From positions 1,922,001 to 1,986,000 of the forward strand of contig NC_057316.1 in the NCBI RefSeq assembly GCF_000687475.1: a DNA stretch of 64,000 nucleotides, in the 5' to 3' direction. The first letter of the stretch is position 1. Every line of letters begins with the position of its first letter. The notes beneath the pieces were generated by a model. It did not search any database. It saw nothing but the letters and a program-made list of their open reading frames with translations, and was not told the origin of the DNA. The DNA is from Ustilaginoidea virens (lineage: Eukaryota > Ascomycota > Sordariomycetes > Hypocreales > Clavicipitaceae). The translations under genes were made by a program, and so were the position numbers. Below, one piece after another: positions 11,517-21,105 of this stretch.

Positions 11517-13959
11517 ATGCTCCACCCTCATGCAAGACGAACCCTAATTTCTCGACCGCGGCCCAGGTCGCTACTGATAATAATACTGGCCGTAGTCACC
11601 ACCTACTCCTTGGTCCTGAATGGATCTACTCACAGACTGCATATCGTCCCCTTCAACAAGGCACAACAACTCTCAAGCGCATCCACTGGCCAGCAAAAAG
11701 AGCTTCTGCCAGGGGAAAATGGGGGTGCGTCCGACACCGATCCTGGGCATCATCATGACGAGCCTACTGGCACGCGAGCCGACTGGCAAATTGATGTCGA
11801 GGACTTGGTCTCTTGGCACGATCCTGACGATCATGAGACGCAGGATGATGTTCTGCCCGGACACGAAACAGACGGCACACCTAGAGAGCCAGGCGATGTA
11901 GCGAGACTACAGCATGAAAAAGATTTGCGGAAGATGTGGCGATATGCTTACAAAACTACTGCCGAGTAAGTTCAGCCACTTTCTCAACTCTTTTCCCCCT
12001 TCTCCTCCCCCATCCCCTCTTTTTTCTTTCCCCCCTGGAATCATGTCAACCAAGAAAAAAAAAAGCCATTACTCCTAAGCGGACGGAACGCTGATTCATC
12101 TTCGGCAAAGTCTCGCAAATTCGAACCTGATTTATGGCAATACTCTTAAGCAGCTAGTTTTCAAAGATGACCGAACCGACGAACAAAAGAAACAGCTTCG
12201 GGAAGAACCTTCTACCAAGCTGGACCTGAGTGACGACCAACCTGTGAGGTTTAATCCTTACCCCGACTACAACGGTGAAGACTGGAACAACGCCGGGCAT
12301 GCTCCGTATGTACCTTGTAAGGGGCCAACTGGCGGATTGGTTGAAGATGCGCTTGTGTTCCGTGGCCGTCCCGCAAGATGGCCGCAGCCCAAGTTTGGAT
12401 CGTACCATCTTTTTGGACTGGACCCCAATCTGTGCTGGGAGCGGGATACTCGACTTGGTCAATATGGTCTCCATGAAGTTAAGAAAGAGGTTGAAGGCTC
12501 ACTGCAAACCGTTAACTGGGACACCGTTAACTGGGGTGAACTGCAGAGGCACTGCCTTGAGCAGAATGCTGCCCGCTTCGATATGAGAATGGACAAGAAG
12601 AACCCATACCTAAACATCTACGCCGAAACAGCCCGGCCAGCTGGGCCTGATTCGAACTCGAAAGTGAAGAGGCGCTCAGCTGGCGTCAGGCGAGGAGAGG
12701 CCGGCATCAAGGAACCTCGAACTGCCGTTTTGCTGCGTTCCTATACCGGCATGACGTACAGCGACAATGACCGACAGATCATTCGCGCCCTCATCAGCGA
12801 ACTCGGCCTCAAAACCGGCGGACAGTACGAGGTGTTCCTCCTGGTACATTCCAAAAATCAGAGCCTTCCCATTTTCGACGATCAGGAGCTGTACCAGTCA
12901 GTTCTGAAGGACAATGTGCCCGCAGAGTTGCACGGCATCACCGTGCTGTGGAACGACCAGCAGGTCTGGGATCTCTACCCGGCACTAACCGACGAATCCG
13001 CCAAAACGGTCCATAGCGCCCAGTGGTTGTCTGTTCAAAAGTTCAGTCAAGACCATCCTCAGTTTGACTACCTCTGGAACTGGGAGATGGATTTTCGCTA
13101 CACCGGTCATCACTACGATTTGCTCGAGCGGCTTTCCACCTTTGCCAAACGGCAGCCTCGCAAGTATCTCTGGGAGCGAAACGGGCGCCACTACATTCCG
13201 GAATACCATGGCGATTATGACACGACCTTCCGTGAAGACGTCGCTAAGCGGCACGGCAACGATACGGTTTGGGGCCCGCCGGTGTTGCCGTTCATCAACC
13301 CTGTAGGTCCCAAGCCCCCAGTGGCGTCACATGAGGACGATGATTACGAGTGGGGGGTCGGCGAAGAAGCCGACTTCATCACAGTCGGCCCCATTTTCGA
13401 TCCCGTCGACAGCCAGTGGATCATCTCGTCGCATGTGTGGGGTTACGGCGACGAAAATCACAATCCCAAGGACGTGCCTCGACGCACAACAATTGTGACG
13501 CAGTCACGCATCTCGAAGCGTTTGCTGGACGTGATGCACGTGGAGAATTCGCGTGGGAATCACGTCGCCTCGGAGATGACGGCACAGACGGTGGCCCTCC
13601 TGCATGGCCTGAAGATTGTCTTTGCGCCACATCCGGTCTTCATGGACCGGGACTGGAAGGGCGGCTTTCTCAACAATTGGTTCAACCCAGGAGCTCACGG
13701 CGAGTCTGGCGGGCGAGGATCGCCAATGGGTTGGGGCAGGGAGCGACGCTTTCAAGGCGTCACCTGGTACTACCGCGCCGAGCCCCCTAATCGACTCTAC
13801 AACAACTGGATGGGCTGGAGTGACAGCGGCATGGGAGGACCAGAATGGGAGAAGCAACACGGACGCCCTTGTCTTCCTTCCGTCATGCTTCACCCAATCA
13901 AGAACTCGGTTCCGACAAAGGCCGACCACAAAACAAGCTTCGATCTCATGTTTGGTTGA
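11517..13959 (+). CDS. DUF3405 family protein, type II membrane, glycosyltransferase-like
   Basis: Exons 11517-11965 and 12111-13959 (intron 145 bp, donor GTAAGT, acceptor GGCAAAG) give 765 residues with frame kept. Residues about 15-36 are a single hydrophobic segment behind an Arg-rich start, suggesting a signal anchor with the bulk in the secretory lumen. An acidic, low-complexity stretch precedes the conserved part. From about residue 310 the pattern TAVLLRSYTGM, VFLLVHSK, YLWNWEMDFRYTGHHYDLL and an HVWGYGDENHNP block near residue 590 is, from memory, that of fungal DUF3405 proteins, whose biochemical function is not established. The WEMDxR motif recalls the metal site of GT-A glycosyltransferases, so a Golgi transferase role is my inference. 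The downstream neighbour is unrelated. Confidence 0.85.
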
Positions 13960-15060
13960 TTTGACGCTGGCCACTGGCCCCTATCTCGTTTCCATCCTTG
14001 TCAAAGCAGCATCTCTGCGACTTGTGGGATCTTTTGGTTTTGCCTTGACCGCCAAGGAATTACGTTTCACGGTTTCGTCCTTCTTCTCTTCACGCCTGCA
14101 CCCTTGTACTTGCCTTCCCAAAAGCCAATTTTTTGGTCCCGTCTCGGATACCCCTCTACGTATTCTTTATTAGAACCTGTTTCACTCTTGCCATCAACCA
14201 CCCACCTTTGACGAGACTTAGTTGTTTTGGTCACAGAGAATGCTGGGGTCAACGCCCACAGCCGCATTCCGCCACAGGATTCTGCTCATTTTTCGTTTGT
14301 TGCGTCTCGAGTTTCACACATGGCGTTGTACCACTTTCTTCAGACTCGTTCAGGCTTCTATCAGACCTGGTAGAGGGGGCCTGCATTTGCTTGTTCAGGT
14401 TACGTACTGGATGAGTGATGGATGGTTTTTTTTTTTTTATAACGGCAGAAGCAGCACGAAGCCGGCGTTGATTGATTAGACCACTGTCGCATTGCGCTTT
14501 TCTCCTCCTTCCCTTTTGTTTTCTGGTTTTATTTCACACGACTTGCCATGTCCTGGCGCTGCTGTTGCGCGCGACAGCTGAGGCTGTGATGGCGACGCTC
14601 TGGATGGGCTTACCCTGTATATTTCTTCTTCTTTTTTTTTGTTCTTTTTTTCCCTTTTTCCCCCCTTTTTTTTCTCTCTTGTTTGCGGCTGGAGAGGTCC
14701 CTGAGAAGCTTGATGGGCGTTTGCAACCCCGAATGACGGTGTTGACAAAACAATGCATGTAATGTAAATGAGTGAAAATTCAAGTGGGCGTCTTCACCTG
14801 CCGTGTTGCCGTGATCTGTAGGAGTTGGCATGCGCTGCGAAGGCCAACGAGCTGGATGCTTGGTACATACATACATACATACTGTGGAGAGGGTTGAGGC
14901 CCACAACTGCCTTCCAAGACTAAGGGACTCCAGCACTCTAAAGCTACATGTACGGGGGCCGATCCATTGCTCGCTCTCGTCAACCCAACCTCCAGGCAAT
15001 TCGCGCGCGCTGTGCTTGTTCGTGCGAGCGCAATGCCGCGCTTGTCAGTAGGAGGAGCAT
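13960..15060. other. intergenic, T-rich
   Basis: Likely 3' flank of the DUF3405 gene followed by promoter sequence of the next ORF. T-rich runs occur at 14427-14438 and 14630-14680, and a CATA microsatellite at 14865-14882. No gene is recognised. Confidence 0.5.
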
Positions 15061-16308
15061 GTGTCCGCCTCCCACAGTAAGCCCTCCTCAACCCCGAAAC
15101 CAAAGCACCAGCAGCTTCCCCCCCCACGGCCTCCCCAATCCAACCTCAGCTTTGCGTTTGCCGTCGCGAAAGAAAGACGCGCCCCCAGGGTCACGTCAGT
15201 TTGTACTGAGCCTCTTCTCGAACAGACCCCTGCCGCGCGGCGCTTCCTTCTGCCCAAGCGATCGTCCGGCTCGCAGACGCCTGGCCCGCAGGCATCTCAG
15301 TTCCAGTCAACCCCTCGGTTCGGGTCGTCCTCGGCGCCGCGGCCCGCGCAAGGGAGGGCGCAGGGCGTGGAGGACGTCGACGAGGACTCTGCGGGGGAGT
15401 CGCGGTCCGACCCGGCGACCGCAGACGAGGACGAGCCGGCGACGCAGCTGCAGCAGCACGTGGTCGACGACACCATAGAGGCAGGGTCCGCGGGGGACGA
15501 GTCGCAGCACAGCCGGGGCTGGTGCGTCAGACCGCCAGCCCTGGCGGGGGATGACATAGAGGCTGTTTCCGAAGGCGAGCCGGCCGCGGAGGAGGCCGGG
15601 AGGAGCTGCTGCCCGCCGGACGGGAGGGGGGCGAAGCGCAGAAGGGTGCTGTCCATCTCGCCGGACTCGAGTTGCAGCGCGGGGGGGGGGGACGACGGCC
15701 GCGCGCGGGGGGGCCCGGCGAGCAAGCGCGACGACTTGTGGGCGCCAGCAGAGGAGGACGGGCTCTCCGCCGCGGCGGATCCGTCGTCGTTGTCGTCGTC
15801 GTCGCCGGCGGCGGCCGCGCCGAGCAGCTGGCCCGGCGACTCGCCCCTGCTGTCCAAGCAGCATCAGCCGGTGTTTGTCCCCGCGCCGCGCTTCAAGCCA
15901 GCCGAGGAGGCGGACGAGGCCGTGCCGGACATGCCGCCGCTGGCGTTTTCCCCTCCGCCCCGCGGAAGCGCCAAGTACCTGCCCGGCGGCCTGGCCGCCC
16001 ACCTCCAAGGCTGGCTGTCCGAAGTCCGCGGCTGGGAGGACGACGGCCGGCGGCGGGGGGGTGCCGCCAGCGTCGCTGTCGAGGAGGTCAGCCCCGGCCG
16101 ACACATGTACCTGGTGGGGGGCAGGGGGGTCGAGTCCCGCGAGGCCGGGAGCTACGTGCTGGCAGGGGAGGGCGGCAAGTTGCCGGGCCTGGCGGGGAGA
16201 GCAGCGGTGACGGCGGGCAGCGTGGTGCTGCTGGGAGAGCCGGTCTGGGAGGTGGATTTGGAGGGCAGGCGATGGACCGTGGCGTGCAACTGGAGCGTCG
16301 TGTCGTGA
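15061..16308 (+). CDS. uncharacterised Ser/Pro-rich protein, start unresolved
   Basis: One open frame encodes about 410 residues, but it has no in-frame ATG near its 5' end; the preceding in-frame stop is at 15049-15051. A good acceptor (CTCCCACAG, ending 15077) suggests a short 5' exon that I could not place. The N-terminal third is Pro/Ser/Gln-rich with FLLPKRS and FQSTPRFGSSS, motifs I vaguely associate with fungal nuclear proteins. The middle is acidic and low in complexity with a basic KRRR at about residue 195, a possible nuclear signal. The last 100 residues (GGLAAHLQGWLSEVRGWE ... VVLLGEPVWEVDLE) look like a small folded beta domain, perhaps OB-like. Codon use is very GC-rich. No function is assigned. 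Confidence 0.5.
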   Translation: MSASHSKPSSTPKPKHQQLPPPRPPQSNLSFAFAVAKERRAPRVTSVCTEPLLEQTPAARRFLLPKRSSGSQTPGPQASQFQSTPRFGSSSAPRPAQGRAQGVEDVDEDSAGESRSDPATADEDEPATQLQQHVVDDTIEAGSAGDESQHSRGWCVRPPALAGDDIEAVSEGEPAAEEAGRSCCPPDGRGAKRRRVLSISPDSSCSAGGGDDGRARGGPASKRDDLWAPAEEDGLSAAADPSSLSSSSPAAAAPSSWPGDSPLLSKQHQPVFVPAPRFKPAEEADEAVPDMPPLAFSPPPRGSAKYLPGGLAAHLQGWLSEVRGWEDDGRRRGGAASVAVEEVSPGRHMYLVGGRGVESREAGSYVLAGEGGKLPGLAGRAAVTAGSVVLLGEPVWEVDLEGRRWTVACNWSVVS

Positions 16309-16392
16309 CGGCGCGGCTTGACGGAGCGGCTATCAAGATACATTGGATGGGTTTGGATCTGTGCGTGTTGACGTGAAAAGGCGAGCGACGAC

Positions 16393-16460
16393 AGCCCTCT
16401 ACAACCCTCTACAACCCTCAACAACCCTCAACAACCCCCAGCAACCCTCAACAACCCTCT
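16393..16460. repeat. 10-bp tandem array (ACAACCCTCT/A)
   Basis: About seven units of a 10-bp motif, drifting from CTCT to CTCA endings along the array. Confidence 0.8.
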
Positions 16461-16554
16461 TTTGAGACACTCTGAGCTAGCGTTGGAGCAGGTTTGTGGC
16501 CGTCACTTCAGCGACGAGAAGATCAAGGAGGAGGCCTGCCTCGACGGCGGCCAT

Positions 16555-16620
16555 CATCAACGGCGGCATCAACGGCGGCATCAACGGCGGCATCAACGGC
16601 GGCATCAACGGCGGCATCAT
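16555..16620. repeat. 12-bp tandem array (ATCAACGGCGGC)
   Basis: Five perfect 12-bp units plus a partial one. The unit length is a multiple of three and would read Ile-Asn-Gly-Gly, but the surrounding frame is short and unsupported. Confidence 0.8.
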
Positions 16621-16959
16621 CACGAAACGCAACCTTGAACCTCCTGTCTGGTATGTGCCACCTGGTGGCTGGGGTAGGCTGCACACTCCCGCCTGTCAGC
16701 ACGTGCAAGCAGCTGGGCGCCTGGGTCCTCCTACTTTCCGCCTTGAGGCACTCATGAGCTTTATTCCTTGAGGACTGGAAAAAGCCACACGTCTTGGTGC
16801 CTCTCTGGACAGCCCCTCGTCCGTGTCTGATATTCACCCCGAAATGGCCGTTCCAACTTGGCTTCAGGTGTTCTAAGCCCATCGGCATCCTCGGCATCTC
16901 TGCCGGCCGATTACCGCCGAGCAACTATGGCCATGTTGCGGCAATAGCATAACCCTGCC

Positions 16960-18134
16960 TCAGGCAAGTCTTGCCGCTTGTTCGCCAACCCACGCCCTCA
17001 GCTGTTTCGTTCTGCGTTCCGACGCCAAAACCTCTTCAGATGGTGACCCATCAGCGTTACGCCGGAATGCCAACCGGAGAATTGCGCCAATCCGGCCTGC
17101 AGCTTCAGCCTGACCCTGTGTTCTACCCCGACGCTCCTCCCCTTCGACCCCAGAGACAGCCCAGAACTCCTCCCTGAAGGTGTCTCGCAGCAGCTGCTCA
17201 CACGCATAGCCATGCCAGCCGTCTAGGGTCATGAACCCTATAGTTAAGCAGAGCATATCCAAATCCATTCCGAAGGGCATACCCGCCGCCAGAGACCAAT
17301 CGACGATACCTGATCTCGAACTTGTTCTCATCGACTAGAATGTTCGTCACTAAGAAGTCGCCATGCGTGAGGACTTGTGGGTAATCTTGACTGAAGAGCA
17401 AAGGAAGATACTCAATGAGCCTAGACAGCATCGAGTTGGACAGAATGGACCATGGTGATTCCTCCGCCAGCCGGGCGAGTATGTCTTTTACGGATCCCTA
17501 CTTGCCTCTCTGCTTGGGCCGAGAGCTGGACCGACATCGCGCAAAGTACCTTGAAGAATATGAGCAAGATTGCCTCCGAGTATATATCGGGCTTATGTGG
17601 GAGTTGCCGAGCCAGGTGTTTGACAAAGACTCCATGCTTTGCTTCCTCTTCGGGATCCATTTCCACCTGAAAAGCCAGGACTTCAGTACAGGATGAGCCT
17701 CGCAGATAGGGTATGGAGTAGATGGACAGCGGCGGATCGGCTTCCTCCACGTCGCCGTGACAGGTCGACTGCGGCACAAGGTCGCCGTGAATCTCCTTGG
17801 CCAACTTGACCATCTGCTAGTCGAGCCTGGCCCCCGGTTCTCTGAAGGATACAATGAGATCTTGTTGTGGCTCAGGGCGCCCACTGCAGATGACGGTGTA
17901 GCTCATTGAGCCTGGGCTGTCCACGGGGCGCACCGTCGACGCGCCGCAAACCGACTGTGCAATTTCGGCACATTGCATCTGCGATGGCGATTTGCGGCCG
18001 CCGAAGAAGCGGTCCGTTGCCTGTTGGGCCCAAGAAGACTGGGTCATTATCAAAAGTGCAGTTTTCTGGGATTGTGCTAGCAGTGGAAGGTCGAAGCGTG
18101 AAAAAACCGTTGTTGGCTGCGACGGAATTGTCAA
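16960..18134 (-). pseudogene. broken aminoglycoside-phosphotransferase (APH) family gene
   Basis: The minus strand carries, in order but in three frames, the pieces of one APH-type kinase-fold protein. 18134-17817 has CAEIAQSVCGASTVRPVDS and VSFREPGARLD. 17816-17430 continues with MVKLAKEIHGDLVPQ and YSIPYLRG. 17431-17300 has the catalytic-loop signature VLTHGDFLVTNILVDE. 17331-16960 has GIVDWSLAAGMPFGMDLD, the metal-binding IVDW motif. The first two pieces are in one frame and separated only by a TAG at 17817-17819 where the family, as I recall it, has Gln. Frameshifts follow near 17430-17480 and near 17315 (between FEI and GIVDW). Fungal members are mostly of unknown substrate. It looks recently dead, since each segment is still clear. 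Confidence 0.8.
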
Positions 18135-18507
18135 AAGTTTGGACGACCGGGCTGGGTATTCACGGTTTACTCACTCAACCGCCTGCCTGGTGCTGCAGAC
18201 AAACAACAGACGCAACAACCAACATGCATTGAACCAGGCAGCAACCCCTCATTTCAGCCTTCCTTTATGCAACAAGGGGCTGCACTTTCACCTCGCGTAT
18301 ACGATTGGGTACCTACCTACGGCTATTCACCGCAAACCTTTCTGGAGCGCAGATATGGGTTGCTCAGTCAGTAATAACTGGCCATGGGTGCTCGTTGGGG
18401 GCCGATTCTATCACCCAGATGGCGAGAATGGAATGCGGACATGGATCCGGCAACCAGGCTGAGGACAGCAAACAGCTGTCGGCAGATTGTCCTAGACTTG
18501 GCCGCTG
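18135..18507. other. intergenic
   Basis: No feature recognised; 5' flank of the dead phosphotransferase on one side and upstream sequence of the promoter at 18508 on the other. Confidence 0.4.
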
Positions 18508-18540
18508 CCAATAAGCTAAGACGACGCGGGTATAAAAGGA
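18508..18540 (+). promoter_or_regulatory. CCAAT plus TATA box
   Basis: CCAAT at 18508-18512 and TATAAAAGG at 18531-18539 are spaced like a core promoter. A start codon in good context (ACAACATGG) follows at 18666, about 125 bp downstream after a CT-rich leader. Confidence 0.5.
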
Positions 18541-18665
18541 GCACCGGATCCTCTTGAAGGGTGGTTCAACGGTACGCAAACTCTTGTCAACATCAATCCT
18601 CACAATCAGTGTGCCGGTGCCTTTGTTCGGTCAACTCACTTCTCTTACCTCGTCAGTTCAACAAC

Positions 18666-18905
18666 ATGGCTGCTGCTCAAACTCTTGCAGTCGTGGATAT
18701 CCCCGGTCTTCATCACTCGCCCAACGCTGAGGAATTTGCGGAATCCCGGAACGTGTATGCCTGGCTGCTCCCCAGACCCCCCCCTGTGATCTTCCCGTCG
18801 CACACGGCAGCCATGGTACCCGACGATGTTTGGGTGAGGCGCTGGGGCCAGCGGGGAAAGATTTCCTCGTCGGGAATTCGCGCAAGGCAGTCGGGGGTAT
18901 GCTGA
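18666..18905 (+). CDS. short orphan ORF behind a good promoter (probably decapitated gene)
   Basis: 79 codons from an ATG in strong context, beginning MAAAQTLAVVDIPGLHHS. The promoter and leader look genuine, but from about 18780 onward the frame is the antisense of a kinase-like relic on the opposite strand. The ORF is therefore best read as the 5' end of a lost gene joined to foreign sequence. I do not recognise the N-terminal part. A real micro-protein cannot be excluded. Confidence 0.25.
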   Translation: MAAAQTLAVVDIPGLHHSPNAEEFAESRNVYAWLLPRPPPVIFPSHTAAMVPDDVWVRRWGQRGKISSSGIRARQSGVC

Positions 18906-19104
18906 AACAAGATGTCCGCCTTGGGCTGGTTCAACTGGCCGTAGTATATCACGTCGTCCTCCACCGTTGCGAACATGGTGTATTGGAAGTCCCCGGTGTC
19001 CTCGTCGACTTCTTCAGACACCCAAAGCAGTTCCTCCCAACTGGTAACCTGCGGCGCCATGGCGAAGGGGATATCCAGGTAAAGTCGCAGAATGATCGGG
19101 ATGA
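18713..19104 (-). pseudogene. N-terminal fragment of a fungal kinase-like gene
   Basis: The minus-strand frame reads through WEELLWVSEEVDEDTGDF, FATVEDDVIYYGQL and RIPDEEIFPRWPQRLT, a leader I associate with a family of fungal protein-kinase-like/phosphotransferase proteins. The clear part starts behind a possible acceptor (CAG at 19105-19107). After about 18840 the similarity fades and the frame stops at 18713; no kinase domain follows. With the APH pseudogene next door this makes a patch of dead accessory genes. Family assignment is from memory. Confidence 0.4.
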
Positions 19105-19609
19105 CTGGATTGGATTATCAGATCTGGGTGAGCTCTCCGGTCATTTGCGTCAAGTATTGCTTTCTCATCGACTCTATTCCTAGAAACAGAGTATATGCTA
19201 GTGCTTACGAGCTGGCCAAGACGTCTTGGATCTTGGGGTGAGCGGTCGTGCGCGCAATTGCTAGCACTTGTATCGCATTGCATCAGCGAGCACGGTTATG
19301 AATTCTAGTATCCGTGTAGTGGTATTGTACTATACATACCTACTGTAATCTCAATTATGTACATGGAACAATTTAAAAAATCTGGCCCTGCTACCAAGGT
19401 TATAAGTGGTTATAAGTGGTTATGTGCCACGACCCCACTACAACTGTCCCAATTCGGCAGTCGGTGGGTGGGGTCTGGTGGTTTATATCAACTTCATGCC
19501 ATCTCGTTGACGGCAACAGATTTCAAACTCGACGCAGCAACGTCTTTCGGGCCATCAATCGCCAACCCATCACATCGGGCTACCCGCACGAGAAGATGCC
19601 AAGCCGAGC
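19105..19609. other. intergenic, promoter of the formyltransferase gene
   Basis: About 500 bp without a recognised gene. An upstream ATG at 19596 opens a nine-codon reading frame ending 19623-19625, overlapping the formyltransferase start in another frame. Confidence 0.45.
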
Positions 19610-21105
19610 ATGTTGCGACTTCTGACGCGGCCGACTGTGCCGCTTGGCTGCCTGCGCGGCTGCCCTCTCCGACGCAGCAGAAGCAGCAGCAGCGCCGCGG
19701 CACGCAAGGTCTCGGACCCCCTGAGGATCCTGTTCTGCGGCTCCGACGCGTTCAGCTGCGAGTCCTTGCGCGCCTTGCACCGCGAACATGTGCGCAACAG
19801 GGCGCTGGTCGAGGCCCTGCATGTCATGGTGCTGCCGGGGAGGCGGACGGGCAGAGGGCTGAAGCGGCTTCGCGAGGGTGAGCACCCGTCCACCACCCCC
19901 CTTTGCCCTTTGCCCTTTGCCCTTTGGCGAGACGCCCGTGCCCGTCCGTGTCGCGGCTGGTCGTGCTGATTTTTCGCCAAATAGTGCCGTGCAAGGACCT
20001 GGCGCGCGAGTTGGGGCTGCCGGTTCACCAGCGTGAAACCTTTACGAAATGGGACGTGAGTATTCTGCATGTTGTGCGTGTGCGTGCGTGCGTGCATACG
20101 TACGTACATACAGGTCGATAGCTGACGCCATCTACTCTTAAGTTACCCCGCGGGATAAACCTCGTCGTTGTCGTCTCGTTTGGCCTCTTTGTCCCCGGGA
20201 GGATATTGAGATGCGCCAAATACGGAGGCCTGAATGTGCACCCGTCCTTGCTGCCAGAGTAAGGGTTTCCCACCCGCTGCCCCCGAGTTGCCCAGCGTTT
20301 GCATGGAACCGCACCAACTCTTTGCGCGCGGAATGTGCCCTCCTCGGCCAAAAAGGAAAAAAAAAAAAAAAAGAAGAAGAAAAGAAGACAAAAGGAAGAA
20401 GCTGACGGCTCGTTCTGCAACAGCTTACGCGGGCCGGCGCCGGTTCACCACGCCGTGCTCCGGGGCGACACCCACCTGGGCGTCTCGCTCCAAACGCTGG
20501 ACGACGCGGCCTTTGACCACGGGACCGTTCTCGCCCAGACGCCCTGGCCCGGCATACCGATACCGCCCGACGCCTCGTTCGAGCAGGTCCTGCGCAGCGC
20601 GGCCGCGAGGGGGGCCGACATGCTGGTCGAGGGACTGCGCGACGGCGTGCATGTGCCCCCCCACCGGGACGCGGGCTGGCGAGCCGCGCAGCTCGCCGGC
20701 AAACCCCTCGACCATGCGCCCAAGGTGACCAAGGCCGACGGGCAGGTCGCCTGGTCGAGCTGGGCCGGGGACCAGTTCGTCCGCCGGGTGCGCGTGCTCG
20801 GGTCGGTGTGGACCGAGCTCGTCAGCGACACGGGCGCCGCGCGACGCGTCCTCTTCCTGGACGCGCGGGCGGTCGAGGCCGGGGGGGCGACGGCGGGAGG
20901 CGCCAGGGGCAAGGTGGTCTGCGAGGAGGCGGCGACTACCGCGGAAGCTGGTGGACGGGTCGAGAGGGACGTGGTGGTGGACGGGGAGGGGGTGCTTGTG
21001 AACGTCGACGGGGCGGCGGCGTGGGTGCGAGTCACCAGGGTCAAGGTGGAGGGGAAGCCGGAGCGACCGGCTGCCATGGCGTTGAAGAGCTTCATCCGAG
21101 GGTGA
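19610..21105 (+). CDS. FMT1: mitochondrial methionyl-tRNA formyltransferase
   Basis: Exons 19610-19877, 19985-20055, 20143-20258 and 20424-21105 give 378 residues; the three introns (107, 87, 165 bp) each have a CTGAC/CTGAT branch site and keep frame. It formylates Met-tRNA for mitochondrial translation initiation using 10-formyl-THF. Visible signature: ILFCGSDAFS in the Rossmann start, PGRRTGRGLK, VPCKDLARELGLPVHQ, SFGLFVPG, then NVHPSLLP joined across intron 3 to DLRGPAPVHHAVLRGD, with the Asn-x-His-Pro catalytic pair, and later FDHGTVLAQTP. The C-terminal domain KVTKADGQVAW is present. The first 30 residues (Arg/Ser-rich, no acids) fit a mitochondrial presequence. The reading frame ends FIRG then TGA; a GTGAGC there could hide another intron, so the exact C-terminus is uncertain. 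Confidence 0.92.

Larger units (their letters stand above)
16309..16959. other. intergenic with two minisatellites
   Basis: Between the Ser/Pro-rich ORF and the phosphotransferase pseudogene. Apart from the two arrays listed separately nothing is recognised. A short plus-strand frame across the second array (16496-16771, NGGI repeats) is probably not a gene. Confidence 0.5.
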
